A DNA stretch of 10,004 nt from an uncultured Bacilli bacterium. GTDB lineage: Bacteria > Bacillota_I > Bacilli_A > RF39 > UBA660. Numbering within the stretch: the first letter of the stretch is position 1; every line of letters starts with the position of its first letter. The position numbers were made by a program, and so were the translations under genes. Below the pieces are notes generated by a model that made no database searches, was not told the origin of the DNA, and saw only the letters and a program-made list of their open reading frames with translations. The DNA lies in assembly GCA_947630585.1 (NCBI GenBank), contig CANRIE010000092.1, forward strand, positions 1 to 10,004, given 5' to 3'. Shown here piece after piece: positions 1-5,818 of this stretch.

Positions 1-77
1 AAATTTTTCCAATAATTAAAAGTAGGCATTTCTGCCTACTCCTAGTTATCGGCTATACGGAAACTTCCGGAAGAACC
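1..77. mobile_element. possible right end of an insertion sequence (ISL3-like terminus)
   Basis: The plus strand ends a more G+C-rich block with CGGAAACTTCCGGAAGAACC at 58-77, then changes abruptly to very AT-rich spacer. On the minus strand this reads inwards as GGTTCTTCCGGAAG, which resembles the GGxTCTT terminal inverted repeats I associate with ISL3-family elements. No transposase is visible: all plus-strand frames from base 1 stop within 27 codons, so only the extreme end of an element could be present. The opposite end and any 8-bp target duplication (candidate copy AAATAATG at 78-85) are outside or unproven. It could equally be another structured intergenic element. Confidence 0.25.
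21..40 (-). terminator. stem-loop, terminator-like on the minus strand
   Basis: A perfect 8-bp stem (AGTAGGCA / TGCCTACT) closes a 4-nt loop. Read on the minus strand the loop is GAAA (a GNRA tetraloop) and the stem is followed by TTTTAATTATT, which resembles an intrinsic terminator for leftward transcription. Read on the plus strand there is no U-tract. If the neighbouring segment is the end of an insertion sequence, this hairpin would be inside the element. The gene it serves is outside the window. Confidence 0.4.
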
Positions 78-242
78 AAATAATGTGTCGTTTTTTTAGG
101 TAAGAAGTATTGCAATATTAAAACAATTTTTTGTTAATTAAATTAGCATTTCTACTTTAATTTCTATTTAACTATTATTTTAATATCCAAAAGTTTAATT
201 AATTCAGGAATAGAAATAATTTTGATTGATTTATCATCAAAT

Positions 243-272
243 TTAACACAGAAAACTGATTTTTTCTATAAT
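243..272 (+). promoter_or_regulatory. mreB promoter (sigma-A type)
   Basis: TTAACA at 243-248 (5 of 6 to TTGACA), an 18-bp spacer and a perfect TATAAT at 267-272. Transcription would start near 279, giving a leader of about 34 nt that carries the GAGGTGA ribosome-binding site at 303-309. The stretch 84-242 upstream is AT-rich spacer in which I see no gene. Confidence 0.6.
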
Positions 273-312
273 AAATTACTAATTAATGGGAATACTATAC
301 TTGAGGTGAATT

Positions 313-1293
313 ATGAAAGATATTGGAATAGATTTAGGAACAGCTAATATTCTTATATATATAAAAGGTCAAGGAATAGTATTAAACGAACCAAGTGTTG
401 TTGCAATTGATACTGAGACAAAACGTCCTTTAGCATTTGGTGATGAAGCTAATCAAATGCTTGGAAAAACACCATTTAAAGTAAGAGCAATTAAACCTAT
501 GAAAGATGGAGTTATTGCAGATTTTGAAATAACTGAAATGATGCTTGATTATTTTGTTAACAAGGTAAAAGCAAGAGGAATGTTTAAAAAGCCAAGGATA
601 ATTATTTGTTGTCCGGCTGATACTACTCCAGTTGAAAAAAATGCCATTAGAGAAGCAGCCGAAAAATTAGGTGCTAAAAAAGTCTATCTTGAAGAAGAAC
701 CAAAAGCAGCTGCAATTGGAGTTGGACTAGATATCAGTAAACCAAACGGGAATATGGTAATTGATATTGGAGGAGGAACCACCGATATTGCCGTTTTATC
801 GCTTGGAGGAATTGTTGTAAGTAGATCATTAAAAGTTGCAGGTAATGTATTTGATAATGATATTAAAGGATACATTAAAAACAAATATCGCTTACTAATA
901 GGTGATAAAACAGCTCAGATGATTAAACATGAAATAGGTTCAGTTTATGATAGTTCTGATGATGTTGAACTTGAAGTTCGGGGACGAGATTTAGATACGG
1001 GACTTCCTAGCATAGTTACTATTAATAGTGCTGAAATAGAAGAAGCCTTATTTGAAGATATATCTAAAATAGTAGTTGCAACCAAAGCCGTTTTAGAAGA
1101 CACGCCGCCTGAGTTATCAGCTGATATTATTGAAAATGGTGCTATTTTAACTGGTGGCGGGTCTTTAATTGGAGGTTTAAAAGAATTACTTGAACATGAA
1201 CTAAAAATACCAATTTATCTTGCCGAAAGCCCTTTAACTAGTGTTGCTGAAGGAACGGGAGTTATGCTTGATAATTTATATTTACTTGATTAG
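313..1293 (+). CDS. mreB: MreB/Mbl-type bacterial actin, rod shape-determining protein
   Basis: A cytoplasmic actin homologue that forms membrane-associated filaments and guides the elongation machinery for lateral wall synthesis. The 326-residue product is full length for the family. The actin ATPase motifs are in order: phosphate-1 loop DLGTAN (7-12), LEEEPKAAAIG (126-136), phosphate-2 loop DIGGGTTD (151-158) and the adenosine motif GAILTGGGSLIGGL (276-289). The C-terminal GTGVMLDN (315-321 region) and TPPELSADII (264-273) are closer to what I recall of B. subtilis Mbl than of MreB, so it may be the Mbl paralogue or the only MreB. The ATG follows GAGGTGA by 3 nt. No mreC or mreD is adjacent, and the gene has its own promoter and terminator, so it is a single-gene unit as mbl is in Bacillus. 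The family call is certain; MreB versus Mbl is not settled. Confidence 0.96.
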   Translation: MKDIGIDLGTANILIYIKGQGIVLNEPSVVAIDTETKRPLAFGDEANQMLGKTPFKVRAIKPMKDGVIADFEITEMMLDYFVNKVKARGMFKKPRIIICCPADTTPVEKNAIREAAEKLGAKKVYLEEEPKAAAIGVGLDISKPNGNMVIDIGGGTTDIAVLSLGGIVVSRSLKVAGNVFDNDIKGYIKNKYRLLIGDKTAQMIKHEIGSVYDSSDDVELEVRGRDLDTGLPSIVTINSAEIEEALFEDISKIVVATKAVLEDTPPELSADIIENGAILTGGGSLIGGLKELLEHELKIPIYLAESPLTSVAEGTGVMLDNLYLLD

Positions 1294-1321
1294 TTATTCA
1301 AAATAACTAATTTTTTTTTTT
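1290..1321 (+). terminator. mreB terminator
   Basis: A 9-bp perfect stem TTAGTTATT / AATAACTAA with a CAA loop is followed by a run of eleven T. The left arm begins inside the last codon and the stop codon of mreB. This is a standard intrinsic terminator, though the stem is A/T-dominated. Confidence 0.85.
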
Positions 1322-1401
1322 AAATTCAATTAAAATAGGCTTTTAAATCGTCTTAATTGCTTTAAAAGTCCATAAAATTACTAGTCTTTTAAATATATAG
1401 A

Positions 1402-1410
1402 TGCTATAAT
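1402..1410 (+). promoter_or_regulatory. extended -10 promoter of tagO operon
   Basis: TGCTATAAT is a perfect extended -10 element (TGn plus TATAAT at 1405-1410). No good -35 is present 16-18 bp upstream (TAGTCT at best), as is usual for TGn promoters. Transcription would start at about 1417, only about 10 nt before the chosen ATG at 1428, so the leader is extremely short. Confidence 0.6.
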
Positions 1411-1427
1411 TGCAAATGGTGGTAAAG

Positions 1428-2516
1428 ATGTTAAATACGATTTTTTATTCATTAAAGGTTGTTATTGTAACTTTAATAATTTCAGCGATATCTATTATAT
1501 ATGTAAAAAAAATAGCCTTTCATGTTAATGCTTTAGATATTCCAAACGAAAGAAAGGTTCATACCAAACCCATGCCCCGTTTTGGTGGTTTAGGAATTTT
1601 CTTTGCTTTTTTAGTTGGCTATATGCTTTTTGGTCAAAATACAATTCAAATGAATTCCATTTTAATAGGAAGTTTTATTATTTTACTAACCGGTATGATT
1701 GATGATATAAATCCAATAACAGCAAAAGCCAAATTAATTGGGCAGTTAATTGCTGCAGCTGTTATCACTTTTTATGGTGAAATCCTTCTAAGTGAAGTTA
1801 CCGTTTTTGGTTTTTACATAAACTTTGGTATATTTTCATATCCTATCACCATCTTATTTATAGTTGCATGTACAAATATAATTAATCTAATTGATGGTTT
1901 GGATGGGTTAGCTGGAGGGATATCTGCAATTTTTTTTATAACAATTATTATAATATGCTTTTTACAAGGACGAATTATGAATTTAGAATTCACATTAACC
2001 TTGATTATGCTTGGAAGTACCTTAGGTTTCTTAATTCATAATTTCTATCCAGCCAAAATATTTGCAGGAGATTCAGGTGCCTTATTCTTAGGATTTATAA
2101 TCTCAATTATTTCCCTTTTAGGATTTAAAGGAACCATTTTAACCTCTGTATTCGTGCCTTTACTAGTTCTTGCTATTCCAATTCTTGATACCTTATTTGC
2201 AATTATTAGACGAATTGGTCATCACAAAAGAATAACTGATGCTGATAAATTACACTTACATCATCAATTATTAGGAATGAAATTTTCCCATCGAACAACA
2301 GTTTTAATAATCTATGCTGTTAACATATTATTTGCAATGGCCTCAATTTTTTACACTTTAAACGAACAAATTAGTCCATATATCAGAATAGGTATATACT
2401 TAATACTATTAATATTATTAGCTTGGTTTATAAATAAAACCAATATTATAACTGAAAAACAAATTAAATTTAAAAAGAAGGATAAAGTAGTAGATAAGAA
2501 AAAAAATACCAAATAG
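1428..2516 (+). CDS. tagO: TagO/WecA-type undecaprenyl-phosphate N-acetylaminosugar-1-phosphate transferase
   Basis: An integral membrane enzyme of the MraY/WecA family. It transfers GlcNAc-1-phosphate from UDP-GlcNAc to undecaprenyl phosphate, the first step of wall teichoic acid or other wall-glycan assembly. From ATG 1428 it is 362 residues with about ten hydrophobic segments. Motifs in order: DIPNERKVHTKPMPRFGG (37-54, substrate loop), the Mg-binding pair DD (92-93), NLIDGLDGLAGG (153-164), FAGDSGALF (212-220) and the HLHH histidine motif (276-279). The C-terminus is a lysine-rich cytoplasmic tail (from about 343). Earlier in-frame starts exist (TTG 1410, ATG 1416), but TTG 1410 overlaps the -10 box. 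ATG 1428 has GGTGG 5 nt upstream and begins a clean first transmembrane helix. There is no terminator before the response regulator 30 bp downstream, so it likely heads an operon with the two-component system. Donor sugar specificity is inferred from TagO similarity. Confidence 0.93.
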   Translation: MLNTIFYSLKVVIVTLIISAISIIYVKKIAFHVNALDIPNERKVHTKPMPRFGGLGIFFAFLVGYMLFGQNTIQMNSILIGSFIILLTGMIDDINPITAKAKLIGQLIAAAVITFYGEILLSEVTVFGFYINFGIFSYPITILFIVACTNIINLIDGLDGLAGGISAIFFITIIIICFLQGRIMNLEFTLTLIMLGSTLGFLIHNFYPAKIFAGDSGALFLGFIISIISLLGFKGTILTSVFVPLLVLAIPILDTLFAIIRRIGHHKRITDADKLHLHHQLLGMKFSHRTTVLIIYAVNILFAMASIFYTLNEQISPYIRIGIYLILLILLAWFINKTNIITEKQIKFKKKDKVVDKKKNTK

Positions 2517-2546
2517 AAAGAAAGGGTAAAAATTTAGGGGTGGCAT

Positions 2547-3278
2547 ATGATTAATTATATTATTTATGAAGATGAAGAATATTTTGAAAAAATTTACCAG
2601 AAAACTATTCATCAATTTATGGGTTGTAACAATGACCAATATAAAATATATACATTTCACGAATATAAACCATCAGTTATAGATACTATAAAAAGTTTAA
2701 ATGGTCAAAACATCTATATTTTAGATATTGAAGTTAAAGGTAAATCAGGTTTAGATTTAGCAAGAGAAATCAGAAATACTAAAAAAACAATGAATGACCA
2801 AATAATAATTGCAACGGCTCATCAAGATTTGGTTCAAAATGCTTTCCATAAAAAAATACTTATGGTTGATTTCATATCTAAATTTGATGAATTAGAAGAA
2901 AATATTTTTTCATGCTTTAAAGAAATATATGAAATATTTAATAGCAACAAATTCTTTTCCTTTAAACAAGATGGTGAAATAGTAAGAATCCCTTACAATG
3001 ATATTTTATTTATTGAAAAAAATAAAATTGAAGACTATTTAATTATTGAAACAAACTCTGCAAGTATAACTTATAAAAGTAACATTGCTAAAGTTGAGAA
3101 AATTTTAGCATCTGATGTTCGATTTTTAAAAATACATCGTAGTTGTATTGTAAATACTTTTCGTATAACCAAACTTAATACAAGTATTCCAATAATTCAT
3201 TTTGATAACAAATACACAACCTGTCTTTCCAGAAATAAAAGAAAGTTATTAGAAGAGAGGTGCGTAGTTAATGAATAA
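2547..3278 (+). CDS. LytTR-family (AgrA-like) response regulator
   Basis: A cytoplasmic transcription regulator of a two-component system. The N-terminal receiver domain (about 1-125) has the acidic pocket E8/D9/E10, phospho-acceptor D60 in YILDIEVKGKSGLDL, T90 and the conserved lysine K112. The C-terminal LytTR DNA-binding domain (about 135-240) has the family signature FLKIHRSCIVN (193-203). Length (243) and architecture match AgrA/ComE/BlpR-type regulators, which bind paired direct repeats two helical turns apart. The ATG is preceded by AGGGGTGG. The stop codon lies 8 bp inside the next gene, the sensor kinase, so the two are translationally coupled partners. The 30-bp gap from tagO without a terminator suggests co-transcription with it. 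Target genes are unknown. The family call is firm; no symbol is given because true AgrA identity cannot be shown. Confidence 0.92.
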   Translation: MINYIIYEDEEYFEKIYQKTIHQFMGCNNDQYKIYTFHEYKPSVIDTIKSLNGQNIYILDIEVKGKSGLDLAREIRNTKKTMNDQIIIATAHQDLVQNAFHKKILMVDFISKFDELEENIFSCFKEIYEIFNSNKFFSFKQDGEIVRIPYNDILFIEKNKIEDYLIIETNSASITYKSNIAKVEKILASDVRFLKIHRSCIVNTFRITKLNTSIPIIHFDNKYTTCLSRNKRKLLEERCVVNE

Positions 3279-4560
3279 CCTTCCTGATGATAGCCTAACT
3301 TTGCTCTGGTTATTCCTTATAAATCTAGTATTTATAAGTCATCTAATTCTTTTAACGAAATTGCTTGGAAATTCTAAAAGTATTAAAAAAATTTTCCTAA
3401 TTCCTATTTTTATTATCTCTTATTTAGCTTTAATATTTTTAAAATTTAAATATCAATTACTAGTTTATTTCCTAATAATGTTTCTAATTATTAAAGTTTT
3501 ATTTAACAAAGATTTAAAAGAAACTTTATTTATTTTGGAACTTGAATCTTTTCTCTATTTTCTAGCAACTATAATTTTATTAATTATAAATAAAATTTTC
3601 CCTTTTGATATTTATATGATTAAAAATACACCTTATGAATTTATTGTAATTCCAATTCTAGTATTAATTATATTTATACCCTTAAAAAGTGTTTATAAAA
3701 AACTTGTTAATCTGTTTAAAACTGATTTAAATATTATTTCAAAAATTATCTTAATTATAGATTTAATAAGTCTAATTATTGGAATTTATAGTTTAAGTAT
3801 TATAAACTTTAAAATAACTAATCTAGTATTAGTTCTAGTAATTTTAGTTATTATTCTAGGATTTAGTGCTTTAGTTATAAAATATAATATAGTAAATACT
3901 AAATTAATAAAAAAATATAAAGTATTAGAACAATATGTTGAAAAAACAGCCGATTTAGTTGAAAAATATAGTGCTAATATTCATAGATATAAAAATCATT
4001 TAATTACTTTAAAAGGTTATATAAAAAACAATAATGATAAAGCTCTTACTTATATTAATAGTCTTCTTAATGATTATAAAAAAGAAGATTATGATTGGTT
4101 AATTAAAATTAATTATATTAAAGAAGATAGTATAAGATACTTAACATATTATAAATTAGCGAAGGCTGAAGAAGCAAATTTAAAAGTAATTGTTGATATA
4201 AGTGCTAATATTAAAAATATTGATTATGATAAATTTAAGATTAATGAGATAAGTATTATAAATGATATTTTAGGTGAATATTTTGATAATGCCATTTATG
4301 CTAGTTTAGAATCAAGTTTAAAAGAATTAAATTTTATGGTTTATATAGAAAAGAAAAAACTAATTTTCTTAATAAGTAATACTTATAAAGGTAATATTGA
4401 TTTATCTTTAATAGAAAAAAATGGTTATACAACTAAAGGTATAGAACATGGTTATGGATTATATGATATAGGAAAAAGATTAACTAATAATAAAAAAATT
4501 AGTTATAGTTATGAATTATTAGATAATTATTTTATAGTTAAATTAATAGTAAATTTATAG
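3271..4560 (+). CDS. Agr-type GHKL sensor histidine kinase
   Basis: A membrane sensor kinase, cognate partner of the LytTR regulator it overlaps by 8 bp. The N-terminal half (about 11-207) is a poly-helical membrane domain with roughly six or seven hydrophobic segments, as in AgrC/ComD peptide-pheromone receptors. A helical linker (about 208-235) follows. The dimerisation motif is IHRYKNHLITLKGY, with H238 aligning to the phospho-accepting histidine of AgrC (H-x-Y-x-N-x-L). The GHKL ATPase has the N box EYFDNAIYAS (336-345, N340) and the glycine box GIEHGYGLYDIGKR (390-403). The ATG at 3271 follows GAGAGGTG. At 429 residues it is a normal length for AgrC-like kinases. The gene is markedly A/T- and Leu/Ile-rich. 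No AgrB or AgrD gene is visible in the window, so the ligand is unknown: it may be a peptide made elsewhere. Confidence 0.9.
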   Translation: MNNLPDDSLTLLWLFLINLVFISHLILLTKLLGNSKSIKKIFLIPIFIISYLALIFLKFKYQLLVYFLIMFLIIKVLFNKDLKETLFILELESFLYFLATIILLIINKIFPFDIYMIKNTPYEFIVIPILVLIIFIPLKSVYKKLVNLFKTDLNIISKIILIIDLISLIIGIYSLSIINFKITNLVLVLVILVIILGFSALVIKYNIVNTKLIKKYKVLEQYVEKTADLVEKYSANIHRYKNHLITLKGYIKNNNDKALTYINSLLNDYKKEDYDWLIKINYIKEDSIRYLTYYKLAKAEEANLKVIVDISANIKNIDYDKFKINEISIINDILGEYFDNAIYASLESSLKELNFMVYIEKKKLIFLISNTYKGNIDLSLIEKNGYTTKGIEHGYGLYDIGKRLTNNKKISYSYELLDNYFIVKLIVNL

Positions 4561-4571
4561 TAGTAAATAAA

Positions 4572-4609
4572 AGATATAAATAGTTTGAAACTAAATATAT
4601 CTTTTTTTT
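4572..4609 (+). terminator. terminator of the tagO - two-component operon
   Basis: A 12-bp stem broken by a symmetrical AA/AA internal loop: AGATATA-AA-TAGTT, loop TGA, AACTA-AA-TATATCT, followed by eight T. It begins 11 bp after the kinase stop. The opposite strand has TTTTATTT after the same stem, so it could also stop leftward transcripts. Confidence 0.85.
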
Positions 4610-4610
4610 A

Positions 4611-4710
4611 GGATAACTTTAACACTTTGGCGAAATATTAAAGTATATTATAGAAAACAATTATTTTCCAAATCTCGACGAAATTTGCATCAATAATTAA
4701 TTTTCTATAA
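4611..4710. other. structured intergenic segment: two adjacent imperfect hairpins (possible small RNA)
   Basis: Hairpin 1 spans 4616-4644: perfect 7-bp arms ACTTTAA / TTAAAGT, with an inner TTT/AAA stem around GGCG. Hairpin 2 spans 4648-4710: perfect 10-bp arms TTATAGAAAA / TTTTCTATAA, a small internal loop (C versus AA), 7 more pairs AATTATT / AATAATT, and an inner CAAAT / ATTTG stem around a CTCGACGAA loop. The few G+C-rich bases of this region sit in the loops. Neither hairpin has a U-tract, so they are not simple terminators. Possible readings are a small RNA on either strand, a palindromic repeat element or a regulator target. The rest of the gene-free stretch up to the csp promoter (4711-4866) is A-rich spacer without any supportable ORF. 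Confidence 0.4.
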
Positions 4711-4866
4711 AGATTGTATAATAAAATTTAAAAAAATAAAAAAAATGCTTTAAAAGGTTATATTTTTACTGATTTTAACAATAAAAATAAAAAAATGATA
4801 ATAAATTAACTAAAAATAACTTAAAATTAACAATTTACAAAAAAATGGGAAATAAGTTAAAAAATC

Positions 4867-4875
4867 TGTTATTAT
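4867..4875 (+). promoter_or_regulatory. extended -10 promoter of csp
   Basis: TGTTATTAT gives TGn plus TATTAT (5 of 6 to TATAAT) at 4870-4875, with a weak -35 (TGGGAA at 4846-4851, 18-bp spacer). Transcription would start near 4882, leaving a leader of about 60 nt before the csp start. This leader contains the palindrome at 4902-4915. Confidence 0.5.
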
Positions 4876-4901
4876 AGAATACGTGCATGGCAGTAAAAGG
4901 A

Positions 4902-4915
4902 TTGTAAGCTTACAA
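4902..4915. repeat. 14-bp perfect palindrome in the csp leader
   Basis: TTGTAAGCTTACAA is its own reverse complement. It lies about 20 nt downstream of the predicted csp transcription start and 10 bp before the purine-rich ribosome-binding region. As DNA it looks like an operator for a dimeric repressor; as RNA it could form a 5-bp stem with an AGCT loop near the ribosome-binding site. Confidence 0.5.
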
Positions 4916-4942
4916 AATAATGAAGAAAGGAAGAGATGGATT

Positions 4943-5161
4943 GTGGTTAGAGGTAGAGTTAAGTGGTTTAACAACGAAAAAGGCTATGGATTCATAGAAT
5001 ACACAGATAAAGAAGATATATTCGTACATTACTCAGCTATAAATCAAGAAGGTTATAAAACTTTACAAGAAGGTCAATATGTTGAATTTAACTTACTTGA
5101 AACATCAAAGGGCTACCAAGCATTAAACGTTACAGTTGTAAAATCTGAAATTATCGCTTAA
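4943..5161 (+). CDS. csp: CspA-family cold shock protein
   Basis: A small single-domain nucleic-acid-binding protein that melts RNA secondary structure; it acts in the cytoplasm as an RNA chaperone in cold and stress. The core begins RGRVKWFNNEKGYGFIEY, with RNP1 at KGYGFIEY (13-20) and RNP2 at DIFVHYSAI (25-33), including the aromatic patch W8, F9, Y15, F17, F27, H29. The reading frame is open back to GTG 4883, but alignment with CspB-type proteins (M-x-x-G-x-V-K-W-F) places the start at GTG 4943, giving 72 residues, the normal family length. A purine-rich AAAGGAAGAG lies at 4926-4935. The upstream extension of 20 residues has no family counterpart and starts at the predicted transcription start. 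It has its own promoter and terminator, hence a single-gene unit. Confidence 0.95.
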   Translation: MVRGRVKWFNNEKGYGFIEYTDKEDIFVHYSAINQEGYKTLQEGQYVEFNLLETSKGYQALNVTVVKSEIIA

Positions 5162-5178
5162 AAACGATAGTTTTTTTT
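5148..5178 (+). terminator. csp terminator
   Basis: TTATCG (5151-5156) pairs with CGATAG (5165-5170), with one T-G wobble and extra A-T pairs outside. The loop is 8 nt and the stem is followed by eight T. The left arm and loop include the last codons and the TAA stop of csp, so the stop codon lies in the loop. Confidence 0.75.
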
Positions 5179-5187
5179 CATTAAATG

Positions 5188-5196
5188 TGTTATTAT
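5188..5196 (+). promoter_or_regulatory. extended -10 promoter of hpf
   Basis: TGTTATTAT (TGn plus TATTAT at 5191-5196) is identical to the core of the csp promoter and lies 10 bp after the csp terminator U-tract. No convincing -35 is present. The predicted start near 5203 gives a leader of about 17 nt that consists of little more than the AGGAG ribosome-binding site. Confidence 0.5.
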
Positions 5197-5219
5197 ATTT
5201 ATATAAAGGAGATGATATT

Positions 5220-5744
5220 GTGGAAGTATTAGTACGTGGTAATAAATTAGAGATTACCGATGCAATGAAAGATTATGTAAAGGAGAAGTTATCAAAGCTT
5301 GAGAAATATACTCTTGATAAGGATGTAAAAGCAACAGTTAATGTTAAAATTAGAAGTTATTCTCAAAAAGTTGAAGTTACAATTCCACTTAAAACTTTAA
5401 TTTTAAGAGCCGAAGAAGAAAGTAGTGATTTTTATTCTGCTGTTGACCTTGTAATTGGAAAACTTGAAAGACAAATAAGAAAGAATAAGACCAAGTTAAA
5501 GAAGAAAGAAAAGGAAGGAATAAAAGAGTTTAATATTGATGATATAATTGATTTATCAGATGATGATGAAAAAGAAATTAAACATAAGAAAATTGAAATT
5601 AAGCCTATGAATCTTGAAGAAGCAATTTTACAAATGGAGTTATTAGGACATAATTTCTATATGTATAAGGATAGTGACCTAAAAAAAATTGCTTTAGTAT
5701 ATAAACGAAAAGATGGCGGATATGGAGTTATCGAAGAAGAATAA
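5220..5744 (+). CDS. hpf: long-type ribosome hibernation promoting factor (HPF/YvyD)
   Basis: It binds the 30S decoding region and, through its C-terminal domain, pairs 70S ribosomes into inactive 100S dimers in stationary phase or stress. The N-terminal S30AE domain (about 1-95) starts with EVLVRGNKLEITDAMKDYV and contains the central strand EVTIPLKTLILRAEE. A charged Lys/Asp-rich linker (about 88-125) joins it to the dimerisation domain (about 127-172), with the conserved KPMNLEEAILQMELLGHNF and VYKRKDGGYGVIE. At 174 residues it is the long Gram-positive form. GTG 5220 is chosen because AAAGGAG lies 8 nt upstream and the family begins M-x-V-x-V-R-G. A further in-frame GTG at 5187 lies inside the promoter and would add an unrelated hydrophobic stretch. 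It sits directly upstream of secA, a common Bacillota arrangement. Confidence 0.95.
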   Translation: MEVLVRGNKLEITDAMKDYVKEKLSKLEKYTLDKDVKATVNVKIRSYSQKVEVTIPLKTLILRAEEESSDFYSAVDLVIGKLERQIRKNKTKLKKKEKEGIKEFNIDDIIDLSDDDEKEIKHKKIEIKPMNLEEAILQMELLGHNFYMYKDSDLKKIALVYKRKDGGYGVIEEE

Positions 5745-5753
5745 TTAAAGATT

Positions 5754-5788
5754 AAATAAGCAAATACTTTTCAATTTGCTTATTTTTT
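5754..5788 (+). terminator. hpf terminator
   Basis: A perfect 12-bp stem AAATAAGCAAAT (5754-5765) / ATTTGCTTATTT (5774-5785) with an 8-nt loop runs into six T. The loop and right arm overlap the predicted secA promoter. Confidence 0.88.
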
Positions 5789-5796
5789 GATAGAAT
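5768..5796 (+). promoter_or_regulatory. secA promoter overlapping the hpf terminator
   Basis: TTTTCA at 5768-5773 (4 of 6 to TTGACA) lies in the terminator loop. A spacer of exactly 17 bp leads to TAGAAT at 5791-5796, itself preceded by TGA to make an extended -10. Transcription would start near 5803, about 16 nt before the secA ATG, leaving only the GAGGAGGA ribosome-binding site (5807-5814) as leader. Confidence 0.55.
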
Positions 5797-5818
5797 AATA
5801 TGTATTGAGGAGGATTAC

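Noticed and set aside
3..83. Plus-strand open frame from the window edge ending ...TSGRTK
   Set aside because: It runs through the stem-loop and the candidate insertion-sequence end, and matches no family end I know; it could be a C-terminus but there is no support.
1..100. Riboswitch or housekeeping RNA at the left edge
   Set aside because: I compared both strands from memory with purine, preQ1, fluoride, ZTP, c-di-GMP, lysine and RNase P patterns and found no convincing core.
169..265. Minus-strand open stretch of about 33 codons upstream of mreB, protein-like (ending KIIVK)
   Set aside because: No ATG, GTG or usable TTG start with a ribosome-binding site, bounded by stops on both sides, and it overlaps the mreB promoter; at most a decayed fragment.
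684..884. Minus-strand open frame inside mreB
   Set aside because: Shadow of a confident gene; no ribosome-binding site or family features.
2418..2660. Minus-strand open frame spanning the tagO end and regulator start, Phe/Ile-rich
   Set aside because: Antisense to Lys/Asn-rich coding sequence, which produces hydrophobic shadow peptides; no supporting signals.
4883..4942. 20-residue N-terminal extension of the cold-shock protein from GTG 4883
   Set aside because: It starts at the predicted transcription start, has no ribosome-binding site, and the family begins at the residues encoded from GTG 4943.
5187..5219. Upstream GTG start for hpf
   Set aside because: The GTG is part of the extended -10 promoter and the added residues are encoded by promoter and ribosome-binding-site sequence.
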